Shown here piece by piece: positions 24,104 to 37,377 of a stretch of DNA of 64,000 bases. The notes below the pieces were generated by a model, which worked only from the letters and a program-made list of their open reading frames with translations, was not told where the DNA came from and ran no database searches. The first letter of the stretch is position 1; every line of letters starts with the position of its first letter. The position numbers and the translations under genes were made by a program. This DNA is from Cryphonectria parasitica EP155 (taxonomy: Eukaryota; Ascomycota; Sordariomycetes; Diaporthales; Cryphonectriaceae), in contig NW_024468916.1 in assembly GCF_011745365.1 (NCBI RefSeq), positions 434,001-498,000 on the forward strand, written 5' to 3'.

Positions 24104-25375
24104 CTATAAGAAAAGATTAATTCTATTTCTAAATGTAATAATTAGTATAGAATTAATAATATTGAGATTCTTAGTAATGCTAGCAAGATTTAAGTAGGAA
24201 AGTTATATCTTACTTTAGCTTAAGCTGAATTGTATTTACTAAAGCTTTTCAGCATTAATACTGTAGATATTGAGCTTATTTAAGCTCAGATAAATGCGAA
24301 TAAAGCAAAGAAGTGCTGTATTAGGAAAGCTGAATATAATAATGATGAGATTGAAAGAAATGCAAATATAAGAATTATTGAGATTTCTATATATTTCGGA
24401 AATATTGAATTAGAGAAATTCAACAAGCAATTCAATAGTTTGAATAGAAAGCTAATAATTCAAGCTATTAATAATAAGCTTTTAAATTAGTTTCTAGATT
24501 ATTTATTAAAGATCTTAAGCTGGGAGATAATAGTTATATTATTAGGATGGAAAGCTTATCTGATTTATAGTTTTTAAGAAATTAGCTCTAAAGCTTGAAA
24601 AGTTATTAATCTTAATAATTAAACTAGCTTAAATTTATACAAGATAGATATTGCTAGATTAGCTAATTCATTATAGTATAAACTCGGAATCTTGATACTT
24701 TTCTAGCTTAAAAAGCTTATTAATAATCAGATTATTAATATTTAGAATATTACTAAATATCTTTTAAGATTAGCTTAACTATCTGCAGTTTAAGCTTTAT
24801 TTCTTATTGCTAAATCTAGCTATATTAAGCTTACTATTAATATGATTCAAGCTTTCAACAAATCCTCATTTCTTCTTATAATAGCTTTCATAATTGCTTT
24901 TAGCAGCATTTAAAATAGAAGCATTGCTTCGATAGCATATATCTCTCTATAGCTGAGAAGTAAAGAGAATGAATCTATATAAGCAATGCTGAATACAGAT
25001 GCTAAAATAAGCTTAATAGCTCTCTTTCTATATTCAAGCATGCATTTGTCTTATATACTAATATCGAATATTATTTTATATATATATAATAGATTAAATA
25101 TAGCACTTATTAAAGTTTTTAAAACTAATATTTTTTATAATAGCTTCTTTAAATAAATAATATTCTATATTATTAATAATAGATTAATATTACTAAATTA
25201 TTCTATATTATTAGAAATACTATTTATAATATAAATTAAGCTTTTCTTTAATTACTCTATTTCCGAATTTCTTCATATAAGCTTCGCTTTTGAAGAAGTA
25301 TAACTGATTACTATAATCAGCAATTAGAAATTCCTTGAAAAGGAGAGTTTATACAGAACTATACTAAAAAACTAA
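24104..25375 (+). pseudogene. gag: gag-protease C-terminal part of B3
   Basis: Matches B2 from about 28374. The end of the gag-protease frame is at the heptamer A AAA AAC (25366-25372), followed by TAA (25373-25375). The stretch around 24830-25080 is the protease region. B1 cuts its 5' side and B2 interrupts pol about 120 bases further on. Confidence 0.75.
25366..25375 (+). promoter_or_regulatory. -1 ribosomal frameshift site of B3
   Basis: AAAAAAC then TAA, in the gag-protease frame; identical position to B2. Confidence 0.7.
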
Positions 25376-25496
25376 GTATTAGCAGCTATTCTGAGGAATG
25401 CAGAGCTGTTAGCAGAGAAGTTATTTCAGAGTAAATATTGTTAAAAGAGAGAGATATAGCTGTAATATCTATATCTGAACGAGATATTATAGCTAT

Positions 25497-25815
25497 TGTT
25501 GTGATGGCTAGGGTAGTAGTTCGTGGGATGTGGAGTACAGTAGGTCAAGGGTTCTCATACATATAAAGAATACCACCCACTTTTCAAATTCTTTAGCTAT
25601 AAGCAATAATAAAGCATCCTTTCTCTTCCTTTCAATTTTGAATCCTTTGAACAGATCTAAGATAGGTTTTTTATTCTATTCTTGCGCTTGTATAGTCTTA
25701 GTTTGCTGTTCTCATCTGCATAAGCATGCTTGGATTGCATGAGCTCTTGCTCATTGCTTCAGCAGCTGTTTATTCCTTTTTCTTTCGAGAGTAATAGCGC
25801 TCTAGTTCTGATTCA
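25497..25815 (+). repeat. 5' LTR of B2
   Basis: TGTTGTGATGG ... CTGATTCA, with CATACATATAAAG as the likely TATA region near 25558. It differs from the 3' LTR only by transitions and is the more mutated of the two. The ORF at 25530 is a spurious reading inside it. Confidence 0.95.
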
Positions 25816-26801
25816 ATAGTGCAGTAAGTATGAACTTAGCTGTTCAAGCTGGTAGCTCAGAGCTGTTTGCATTATAGTTTGTAAGAATTAGTAAGAGCAG
25901 CAAGTTTATTCTATGAATAAGCGTACTCTTTTTCTCTGCTGAGCTCTTTTATTTCCTTTATCTATTATGCTTATATAATAAGCTATACATTATATCTGGA
26001 TTCTGAGTTATGCTTGAGATCTCTTATAGAGAGGAGATGGATGAACAGAGGAGGAGTAATGTAAGTTCTGGTTGTAAGCTGATAAATAATGCGTTGAGCT
26101 TGCAAGCTAATATTACAAAGAAACGAATTCCTTTTTCCAATATTTCTTATATTAATCAATAATTCTATATAGAAGCTAATACAGCTTAGATCTATATAAA
26201 CTATAGTAGAAAGTTTAATTATATTGAATATGAGTTTATGATTAAATTATAGAGTAGAATGCTTTTAATAAATAGTACTCTGCAGAGAAAAGTAGTATAA
26301 TTAATAAGATTTATGCTTCTTATAATAATCCAATTAGTATGCTTTATCTGAATATATCTAGCTATATTGATTCTTTGAATTAAAAGCTTGCTAATTGCAT
26401 TATTTCAAAAGCAAAGAATATAGAAAGATGAAAATAAGAAACTATTAATGCATATAAGGAATAGAGATTAAGAATTATAATAATATCATCCAATATTAAA
26501 CTTTAATCAATACTTTATATCTAGTTAGAAATGCTTCTATTGATTAGCAGAACTATTAATAAAGAAAATTCCAATATAGTATAAAACAGCTAACTCAATT
26601 CCTTGTTATTTATTATAAGATAGATCTTATACATACTCTACTTATAGATTAAACCTTTCTTAAGCATCTGAATCCTCTCAATCTCTATAGTATTATCTTC
26701 TGCAGAATATGGAAAGCATTCCAGCTGTAGTATTCTCAATTCAAGAATCTCGAACCAGGAAAGCAAAGAAATATCGAAGGAAGCGATAATTAAAAGAGAA
26801 G
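25816..26801 (+). other. 5' leader of B2
   Basis: About 990 bases between the LTR and gag. It starts ATAGTGCAGTAAGTATG, the mutated form of the C primer-binding site. No convincing gene. An ATG at 26709 is in frame with gag, but C and B1 have ACG there. RIP makes T from C, so this ATG is probably a mutation product rather than the start. Confidence 0.6.
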
Positions 26802-29642
26802 ATAGCTTCTATATCTAAAAGCTCTTTCAATTAGATATTCAGTTCAGCTAACTATCTAGCTAATAATTACTATAATTAGAACTTTAGATTTCTCTTCTAT
26901 AGTAAGCTTGCTAATAGTAGGTTAATGTTGTTTGCTTATATAAAAATCTCCTTGTAGCTGAAGCGATTCAACTGGTAGCATCAGATCAAAGGAATTGATA
27001 ATACTTAAGTATTCAACTTTATAAAAAGCTTCTGTATAGATATAATTATTACTGAAGAAGTGAAAAGATTTATTATAAGCGCTAAAACTTGGAATGAATA
27101 GAAAGAGCAACTGTTAGTTGCTTATTGCTCTTGAAACTATCTTCAGATGTATACTTCCGAGCAGAAGCATCTGAACATTATTAACAACTATTTCATTACC
27201 AATACTACTAGCTTCTAGTTATTCATTGTAAACTATAACAACGCTCTTACTCGTCTTAAGATCAGAGATAATCAATCTATAGCAGAAGCATGAATAAAGC
27301 TTTTTTCAATCTGGATTAAGCGCCTTCAAGCTGATTATAGTATTACTGCTGAAAGCATTAGTAATAAGAAGTAGCCTTATCTTATAAAAAAGCTGTTAAA
27401 GATTCATTATAAAGCATTCTAGAAGAAAACTCAAGACTAATTTGCTTCCAATGCTACTAATCTTCAATTTCATTAACAAGCTTAATTCCAAGATTCTTCT
27501 ATACTTCTACCTTAGCTAGTTCTTAATCAGATACAGCTTATTCCTATTCCATATCCAATGCATAGTACTCTTAGTTAACTAATGAATCTGTTAAAACAAG
27601 CAATAGAGCTATTATACTATTAACCGCCTCAATAATTAACTTATAATTAGCAAGCTCAGCCTAAACTAACTAAGCAGATCTTAAAAGCTAAATCTGCTTA
27701 AAAGAGCAATCAAGAATACAATCAATTAGCTTTAATAATGAAGCAACTCCGCATTAATCAAATTGTAATAGCAAAATTCTTAAAGCTGCAGACTAATACT
27801 TTCAAACAGATGCAGGATATCTTATATAACTAAATCAAAGCTTTATAAGAAATCTTATAACTAATTAAGCATTTCTAAACTATTTCTGCAAGGAATTCTC
27901 TTCAGGGAAATGCAAATTTCTTGTAGATGAGTATTATTTATATAAGTTCGGAGAATAAAAAGAAGCAGTATTCTGAAGCATAGCGAGCGGAGATTAATGA
28001 AATCCTGAAGAAGAATGGAACTCTATACAAGTGCTATAGCTATAAATCGAAGTTCTATGAAGCTTATGAATGCATAGAACTCTGTACTGTTATAAACTGT
28101 AGTATTTGCTATATTTTAGCATTAGCGAAGCTAGAGTAGTATCTTAGCAATCGCTTAGAGTTTCTGAACTCTAGATTAAAATCAGTATTATATAGCTAGA
28201 TTATATTCGCTTAAGATAATCCCAAAGGCAGTATAATCTATCTAATTCTTAGTTTCTATAAGAATTAGCAGCTGAAGAGTATTAAGAATCCTTGGATCTC
28301 TTGATATATTAGCTTGATTTAAGAGAATAAGAAATAGCATAGAGATTCTAAAATAGCTAAGAATAAAATATTATAAGAAGAAACTAATCCCATTCTCAGA
28401 TGCAATAATTAGTATAGAATTAATAATATTGAAATTCTCAGCAGTGCTAGTAAGATTTAAGTAGAGAAGTTATATCTTACTTTAGCTCAAGCTGAACTAT
28501 ATTTATCAAAGCTTTTCAGCATTAATGCTATAAGTATTAAGCTTGTTCAAGCTCAGATAAATGCAGATAAAGCAAAGAAGCGCTATATTGGAAAGGCTGA
28601 ATATAATGATAGTGAGATTAGAGAAGATGCAAGTATGAGAATTGTTGAAATCTCTATATATTTCGAAAATATTGAACTAGAGAAATTCAACAAGCAATCC
28701 AATAATCTGAACAGAGAGCTAACAATTTAAGCTATTAGTAATAAGCTTCTGAATTAGTTTCTAGATTACTTATTAAAAGTTTTAAGCTGAAAGATAACAG
28801 TTATATTATTAGAATGAAAAGCTTATCTAATTTATAATCTTTAAGGAGTTAGCTCTAAAGCTCGAAAAGTTGTTAATCTTAATAATCAAACTAGCTTAGA
28901 TCTGCATAAGGTAGATACTGCTGAATTAGCTAATTCATTGCAGCATAAATCCAGAATCTCGATACTTTCCCAGCCTGAAGAGCTTATTAATAATCAGATT
29001 ATCAATACTCGGAATATTACTAAGTATCTTTCAAAACTAGCTTAATTACTTGCAGTTCAAGCTTTGTTTCTTATTGCTGAATCTAGCTATATTAAGCTTA
29101 CTATTAACATAATTCGAGCTTTCAACAAATCCTTATTTCCTTCTGTAACAGCTTTCATAACTGCTCTTAGCAGCATCCGAGATAGAAGTATTGCTCCAGT
29201 AGCATATATTCCTCTGCAGCTGAAAGATAAAGAGAATAAATCTGTACAAGCAATGCTGAATACAGATGCTGAAATAAGCTTAATAGCTCTCTCTCTATAT
29301 TTAAGCATGCGCTTATCTTATATGCTAATATCGAATATTATCTTATAAATATATAATAGATCAGATATAGCGCTTGTTAGAGTTCTTGAAACTAATATTT
29401 TCTATAGCAGCTTCTCTAAACAAATAATATTCTATATTATTAATAACAGATTAATATTACTAAATTATTCTGTACTGTTAGAAATGCTGTTTGTAATGCA
29501 GATCAAGCTTTCCTTTAATCACTCCATTTCCAGATTTCTCCATACAAGCTTTGCCTTTGGAGAAGTACAACTGATTATTACAATCAGCAATCAGAAACTT
29601 CTTGAAGAGAAGGGTTCATACAGAACTATATTAAAAAACTAA
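26802..29642 (+). pseudogene. gag: gag-protease of B2
   Basis: One frame of 947 codons from ATA 26802 (ATG in C) to TAA 29640-29642. It starts like MASIS followed by Asn/Tyr-rich sequence. It contains a Gln/Pro-rich linker and a coiled coil with MKQLRINQ at 27738. A Cys-containing segment (CYSYKSKF ... INCSICY, where CYSC is likely) is around 28040-28120. The aspartic protease is at 29240-29290 (LNTDAEISLIA for LDTGAEISLIA). Stops are confined to TAA/TAG/TGA explicable by RIP, and no frameshift was needed. The minus-strand ORFs at 26922 and 29087 are shadows. Confidence 0.82.
29633..29642 (+). promoter_or_regulatory. -1 ribosomal frameshift site of B2
   Basis: Slippery heptamer A AAA AAC (29633-29639) in the gag-protease phase (TTA AAA AAC), followed directly by the zero-frame stop TAA (29640-29642). 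Pol continues in the -1 frame from the C at 29639. This is the standard X XXY YYZ form. Confidence 0.8.
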
Positions 29643-32520
29643 ATGCTAGCAGCTATTCTGAGAGATGTAGAGCTGTTAGCGGAAAAGTTATTCCAGAGTA
29701 GGTATTATTGAAAAAGGGAGATATAGCTATAATGTTCATATCTGAATGAAATATTATAGCTATTGTAAATAAGTTAATAGTAGAACTGATAGAGAGGAAG
29801 TTGAAAAAGGATTGCTCTATAGTAAATAAGAAAGAAGCAATCCGAGAGTCTTGCTTGTATGGAATGCACAGCAGCTAGCGCCATTCACGCTAGCCATATT
29901 ATGTAGGAAAGGAAAGAAAAGATATCTTAAGCTTGATTAATACTCTTTACAAGCTCAAAAACAAGAAGATTAAGCCAATTAATAATTCCCAGCCTGATAA
30001 TTCAATACTGAAAGGGATAATCGAATGAAAGCCTGCTAAAGTTGAGAAAATGAAATAAGCTCAGCGATTTACAAAGCTTACTAAGTATAATAAGTGGATT
30101 GAACCCAAGTTCAGCAATCTAGATCCTAATCAGCATCTGAAATCTAACTAGTAAGCTGCTATGCAAGAGAAAAACTGTAAAGGGTTTTCTAAAGCTAAGA
30201 AGAAAATGTTCAAATACATATTGAGAAACAGAATCAAAGCTCTTGCATGGAACTTTACTAAGATTGGAAAGATTATTAAGAAAGTAGCTTCCTTACAAGA
30301 AATCAGAATTATATTCCATAAGATCTTTTAAGCGAAGCATATTCCAATCTCTAATGCTCTTAAGCTAAAGCTAATAGAGCTTCTGAAATAATATATTAAG
30401 CGGAAGATTATTAAGAAAAGCTATATATTATATAGAAATAACTAGTTTCTTATTATCAAAAAGAATAATAGCTTATGCTTAATTAATAATGCTCAAAAGT
30501 ATAACAAGCATAGCCTCAAGAATACTTTTATGCTGCTTGCTTTAGATAAATTCTCGGAGAAGTTCGCTATATACAAGATTCTTTTATTGCTTAACTTCTT
30601 TTCTGGATATAATCAAGTACAACTGTATCCTAATAGCAGGAATATAATAATCTTCTTAATGCTCTTAAGCTTATTCAGAATGTATACTCTATTCCAGAGT
30701 GCTACTAACTCTGTTGCTCAATTTATAAGAATAATAATTAGATTTCTATATAATCTTATTCTTTATATATACTAGCCTTTTCTTAATAACATTTCTATTT
30801 ATAGTTCTATAATAATCTATGGAAATGAAGAGATTTCAAGCTTTTCCGGAATGCATAAATATATTGCTAAATATATTGGAAACCTTAATAAGATTCTTAT
30901 AAATACAGAGCTAGCTAGAGCTATAATCTCAGCATTCAAGTTAGAATAATGCTAAGTAAAAGTTGATATAATTAATTATATTATCAGTTTCAGCAAATAA
31001 TAATCTTAGAATAGAAAGATAGAAAAGCTTCTAGCTTGAACAGAATACAAGAATATCAAAGATATTCGCTCTTTCATTAGACTAATTATTTATTATACAG
31101 CTTAGATTTGGAACTTTGCAATTATTGCTCAACTACTCTACAATCTTCTCAAGAAAGATATTGCATAAAGATGAGAGAAAGAATAGAAAGAAGCTATTGC
31201 CACACTTATTCGAATACTCACATCTCATTCAATTATTATTTCAATTAATTACAGCACTAATACTAGAAAGATTATTCTTATAATAAATGCAAGCTTATTG
31301 AGCTAAAGTGCTACACTAATGCAAATAATAGAAAATAAACAAAAGCTAATATATTTCATTAGCAGAACCTGGACAGTTGCAGCACAGAAGTATAATGCTA
31401 CCAAGAGAGAGTATTGCACTATTCTCTATGCCTTACAATCTCTTTAGCAGTATTTCTATAATTGCTATTTCATTCTGGAAACCAATACTTGCATTCTGAT
31501 AAATTAACTCAATAGAGAAATGAATAATATATCTAGTACTCTTCTGAATAGATAAATAATAATAATTAAGATATTTGATTTTATTATTAAATATATTTCC
31601 GAATCAAAGAATTCTATAGCTAATGCTCTTTCTTAATCTTTATACTCAATGCTATTTAAGAAAAACAAAGATAGCAATATTAAGAACTAATATAATGCTC
31701 AGCTTAACAGCATAAACTCAGATAAAGCTAATTTAGTACTACTGCTAAATCCAACTCTTCAGTGAATAGAATAATCGAAATAGTATACAGAGTTCTTATG
31801 CTACAGAATTATTTTACTAAAACTCTTCAAAAAAGATTGTAAGAACTTCATAATAAAAGCATTAAAGCATCAAATACTTAACCAAGCTCTGTAGTACTGC
31901 GCTAATACGAAACTCCTATGCTAATGAATAGTAAATAATTCTAATCTTTATTGCTAAATTATTAGAGAATATTATACTAAGTTTGAATATTAAGATTAAG
32001 ATTCTATAATAGCTTATATTAAGCAATTTTATTATTAGAGAGATCTCTGAATAGATATAGCTAATGCTATCTCGGATTACAAGAAATATACAAAGTTCAA
32101 TCCAAAGATATAGAAAAAAGAAGTAATCTTAATTCTTTCAAATCAATTCTTTACAAGAATCAGCATTGATATTCAATATATAGCTAAGAATAGCAGTTAC
32201 AGATATCTTGTAGAAGCTTGCTATAATCTAACTAGCTATATGCTTGCAAAACCTCTTAAGAAAGCTATAGCTGCAGAAATAAGAAAGTTCATTTTGAAAG
32301 AAATCATTCTTGTATTCAAGTACTCTCTTAAAATTACTGTTGATAGAGAACTAGAAAACAAGGCTAAGATAGCTAAGATTATCAGAGCTCTTGGAATTCT
32401 GCTTGTTCAGATCTTCAGTTACAATCCCTATGCTTAAGAATAAGTAAAAGCTGATTATCTTTTCTTAGCAAATGCTCTTGCTAAGCTAGCTAATGCTCAA
32501 TCCTGAAGATGAAAGCAGTA

Positions 32521-32973
32521 TGTAATGAGCACTGCAGCAATCCGAAGATTCCTAAGTACACGAAGAGGTTTATGCTAACAAGAGCAGTATCAAAGTATCA
32601 AGTCCTTGAATACGGAACCATACAAGTTCTGATAAGCAATGCAAGTATTCACTGCCTTTGGAGCTACTCAGTATATGAAACTGAATACTTAGATTGATAA
32701 CTGAAGAGCTATATACTGAATCTATCTAATAGTAATGAACGTGTTCTTATATATTCAGCTCTTTAGTATGGATATATTGAATAGCAACATATCCAAGTTA
32801 TTCTGCTAGCTCTGAATAGCATATATCCCGAGCTATTCTTCCTGATTAGCTATATCTATAACTCTAATTCTGAATTATGTAATCAATGCTTTGTTAGAAT
32901 GTTGAGTTCTTAATATCTGATCTCTATTACTCATAATCTGTTCTGTGATCTGCATATTGGATAAATTATAATA
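32521..32973 (-). repeat. 3' LTR of A3
   Basis: TGTAATGAGC ... AATTATAATA. It is followed by ATTATCTCTCTTC on plus, i.e. a purine tract on minus (32974-32990). The short ORF at 32509 falls inside it. Confidence 0.93.
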
Positions 32974-33037
32974 TTATCTCTCTTCTATCAGTTGTTATTC
33001 CCAACGATCTTCTATAAGTATTCTGGCAAGCTTCCGT

Positions 33038-33682
33038 ATTCATAATCTTGCCTTCCTAATCGAGATGTTGAATAGAGTTAACAAATCTTGTTCTTGTGCT
33101 GAGAAGACTAGATAAAAGAATTCTCTTCTTTCTTTAGTTCTTCAAAATGCTATCATTATGCTTTCTTGTTCCTTCTGTAAGAATTGTGATATTCAGTCTT
33201 ATTAAGTTTCCGTTGAGGATTCCTCTTGCTGCGCTGAATGTATTTGCCTGGGTTGCTCTCGGTGCGATGTTTAAGGATTGAGTGCAGCGGAAATTCGTTA
33301 GATAGGCATTCAATACTAATGCTTGGAAAACTAACTCGAGAATGCTGAGAAGCGATTGTACGATGCTGCTGCAGAGATAGAATATTTGCGGAAGCAGAAG
33401 CATCTGTAGTTTGAGAGAATGATGAAAGCTATTCATTAAAGCCTTTCTAGTATGGAGGAGTTAGAATATAAGAAAGCTGAGAAGAAGCAGGCTTGCGTTG
33501 CTGCTGAAGTTTGTTTTGTAGTTGCAGAGGAATCTGCTATGATTGCTGGAGATTCTTTTTTTAAGGGTTTTGATTGGAATTCTGTGAATATAGGGAATGC
33601 AGTAATGGATTGATCGGATTTCCTGGAGAATGAGTTTTCTAAGAGCTCTGGATCTCAGTTTGGAGCAGAGCAATCATCTTAG
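33038..33682 (+). pseudogene. aORF of A3: opposite-strand Cys-motif/coiled-coil protein
   Basis: One frame of 215 codons. Position 33038 is ATT where A1 and A2 have ATG; the next ATGs are 33065 and 33158. The Cys pattern is the fullest of the three copies: CSFCKNC, then DSSCCAEC, then CSRCDV, all within about 40 residues. This is compatible with a zinc-binding cluster. A helical Lys/Glu/Leu region (YLRKQKHL, MMKAI) and the acidic tail FDWNSVN follow. The stop TAG 33680-33682 overlaps the pol stop. Two minus-strand ORFs (33134, 33461) are shadows. Probably a nuclear regulatory or accessory protein of the element, but this is inference from composition only. Confidence 0.68.
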
Positions 33683-36600
33683 ATGCTGGTTTTCCTTTTC
33701 CAATATTCAGCTATCTTTTCCTAAGCATTCTTAATGTTCTTCTATAATTCCCATGAATTTTCACTTGCTAAGTAATCTTTTCATTTAATAAGATATTCTC
33801 TTGTGCTATCTATGCTTTTATGCTTGAGAATCTTCTCTATTTCATACTTTAGTTCATTATTTTCCACTTCTGCTGTATTATCCGTTAGTATTTCTTGTGC
33901 TGCTAGTTTCAGCAGTGAGATATGGAAAACCGAGTATATCCTCATTCCATAAGATAATGCTAATTTGTAGTTAATTGGAGAAGTTTATTGCAAGATTTTG
34001 AATAATCCTAACTTCTTGTAATCGAGTTTATTACTAGATCTGATTGTTTTAATGTTTTTTCGAAGTAGGTAGATCTTATTTCCCTTTTATAGGATTAGTT
34101 TTTCAATTCTCTTGAAGTTTGCATATTGTAATATTCATTTCTAAATGAATTATAGTTCTGATTAGAGTTTCTTCTGAACTTTTTTAATCTTCTTAACTTT
34201 TTTATCTACAGCTTCTGTATCTGCTTCTAACAGCATCTTGTAGTAAGCTATTGAATTATATTTGTAAAATATAAAGAATAGTAATTTCTTTGTTATACTT
34301 GTATTTATGCTATTATAAGCGAATTATGCAAAAAGCAACAGATTAATCTAGTTATTCTATTTCTAGTTGATATAATATTAAAAGTATTACTTAATAACTT
34401 GATTTATTCTTTCTATCTATTTATCTGTTTATAAGTAAAATGCTATGAATATTCTGTAGTATATTCTAAGCTGTTTTATAAGTAAAGTTTAAAACTTTAA
34501 ATTGAACTTTCTATTTCTATTGGAAATCACTTTTTCTAGCATGCTGTAATTAGCAATGATTATTTTAAGAAATATATATACAAGTTCTTCTGCTATACTG
34601 CTTTCCTTATAGGAAAGAAAATAAGCATACTTGCTTAGTTTGCAAATCATTACTAGAATGCTATTATATTGTATCTTAGTTAAGAATTCTTGTAAGAGAG
34701 ATAGCTTGATAATGAAGTCTAGATTGATGGATTGCTAAATAGTTGTAAGTATTAGTAAGGAATGCAGTAGTTTATAAAGCTTATATCTTTCTGCTTTATT
34801 TTTCTTATAGCTATTACATTATTATAAAATATTTTCAATTCTTTTTCTAAGATCTGATGGATTTTAGTATCTTTTAATGCATTCGTAGATTGCTCTAACT
34901 CTCTGATATCTATATGCTAGTATACTATATATATTCTTGATATAGTTGTCTTATTCGTTTGGAATTATTAATTCTAAGTTTCTTTCTAAAGATTCGATTC
35001 TAAGAGCAGCATTCAGTTCTTTGTATGCATTAATGAGATTCTCTAACTCATTTTGAGCAAAGATATTCTATATATCTGAAGAATCTGCATTTTGATAATC
35101 TGATCTTCTGCTGAAAGCATTTGCTTATTCATTCTCCGAGCTTTTGCAGTATATAATTTTGAAGTTAAACTATAAGAGAAATTCTGCTTATCTGATTTAT
35201 TATTTGTTCAAAATCTTAATTGTTATAAATATAATCAGATTCTTATAATCCGAGTAAACTATAATTAAGTATTGTATACTAATAAGATAGTATTGCTATT
35301 TCTCGAAAGCTTTTACTATTGCTATAAGTTTCTGATTAGGGATTCTGTAGTTGATTTCCAAGCTATTCAACTTCTTTGAGAAGTTGCTTATAATTCTTAA
35401 ATGCTCTTAATTGTCTTGCTAGCTAAGTTGTTCTTCGAATGCATATCCTAATACATTAGTCTCAATTTTAAAGGGTTTATAGGAATCTGCTTTATATAGA
35501 ATTAGTTCTGAGATAATATGCTTGATAATCTTATTGAAAGCTTCTTATGCTCTGGAGATCTATTCGAAGAGTTAATTCTTTTTGATAAGATTTGTAAGAG
35601 AATATGCGATTCAGCTGTAGTTCTTAATGAACTGCTTATAGAAGTTGATATATTCGAGGAAAGACTTAATATCTCTGATGTTCCTGGGAACTAGCTAATT
35701 TCTAACAGCTTTTATCTTATCTTTCTGTAGCTTAATGCATTCTAGCTTAATTATGAATCTGAGATAGTTAATCTTTTGTATGTAAAAGTAACTTTTTGTA
35801 AGTTTTACAAGAAGTTTTGCATCTTAGAGCATCTACAATACTATTTTCATATATTTCTTATATTCTTTCAATATTTGAGAGTAAATAAGAATGTTATTGA
35901 GATAGGCAATGATGAACTGATCTAGATGCTTATATAGAATATGATTAATTATTTCCTGGAATAAAGCTAGAGCATTTGTTAAATCAAAGAGCATAATCAA
36001 ATATTCGTAGTATCTATAGTATATTCTAAAAACAGTTTTCTATTCTTCTTCTTTTTTTACTCTGATTAGATTATAAGCTTCTTTTAGATTTAGAACTGTA
36101 AACTACTATGCTCCTTGCAATCTATTTTATAGTTTCTTAATAAGTAGCAATAAGTATCAATTCTTAATTATAATATCATTGAATTGCTTATAATTAATAT
36201 ATAATCTAAGCTTGCTATTTTTCTTAGATATAAACAGAATAGGGTATTCTGCTGATGATTGCAATAATTATATATATTCTTTCTTAAGATTCTTATTGAG
36301 ATATTCCTTAAGTATCTCTAGCTATGCTTTGTTTAATCTGTAAATAGGGAAGAATTTGAGTTATTTCTCTTCTTGTAGCAGAATCTTGTGGTTGTATGAA
36401 CTGTATTTTGGCAATTCTGTATTCAATTCTTTCTGAAATAGTTTCTTGAACTTGTAATATTCTCGTAGTATATTTGCAAGTATTAGTTCTGGTTCTTGTG
36501 CTGTTTTTGCTATCTGGAGGAACAGTAGGTACTGTTGAGCGTGCTTCTTTTCTGATAGCGTTTTCGAGGGCCTTAAGCGTTCGCTCCGGGCTGGACTGAG

Positions 36601-37377
36601 CGCTTGAGAGCTTGGTTTCGAGGTTTTTCCTGTATAGTTCTACAATCTACATTCTAAAGCCTTTTCTTATTGCTCTGGAGCGGACTGATTTGCTAAGGAT
36701 CTTGCTTCTGTTGTTTTACTAATCTGTTAGCGCTCTAGCACTGTTTGAGTTTGCTTGTTACTAGATTCTTCTCTCTGAACTGTTAGCTCTGCTAACTTGG
36801 AGGTATGTATAAAGTTATATGAAGCTTCTTTTCCTGAGTATTCTTCAATCACTAGCTTTAATCCTGCGCTATTGATTGTAACTATCTCTCTGAGTACAGC
36901 TTGTTCTTATGAGAGTTAGCTAGTAATTTAATTAATTCGAGAATTATACTCTTTAAGCTATAGAAGTTCTATAATCAGCTTATAATGTACTGTATCTATA
37001 ATATCAAAGGAAGCTCTGATTATATATTCTTGAATTAAGATAAATAAATAATCAGTTTTCTTATTGATTACTTCTTAGTTGTATGCAACAGATTGTTCTT
37101 CTACAGTGCTGAAAGTATATAAGCATCTTTTCCATTTCCATTATAGTTATATCTGATTAATGATATATAGGAATATGAAGTTTCTCTAAGCGCTACTGTT
37201 TAATAGTATGCTGTATTTATATTCTTGAATGTATATATCGAACTTGATATGAGCATAATCTATTCTAGAAGCTTCATATAGGAACTATTCTAGTCTGATC
37301 ATCTGCAGTTTCTTTACAAGCAATTCTGTTCTTTTGAGTTTGTTAAGAACTGCTTATTCTTCTAAGCCTGCTTTGCT
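33679..37377 (-). pseudogene. pol: pol of A3: protease, RT, RNase H, integrase, chromodomain
   Basis: About 1,233 codons to TAA 33681-33679. Chromodomain at 33880-33690: ELKYEIEKILKHKS, YLIKxKDYLASENSW, then NIKNAxEKIAEYW. RT is near 35990-35740 and the integrase core near 34690-34500. Protease lies near 37190. RIP stops and Asp/Asn changes are as in A1. Confidence 0.88.

Noticed and set aside
25530..25742. Recurrent MEYSxSRVLIHIK ORF (25530, 44933, 50235, 63640)
   Set aside because: It lies entirely inside the B LTR, changes frame between copies at the A run, and has no stop-free counterpart beyond the LTR.
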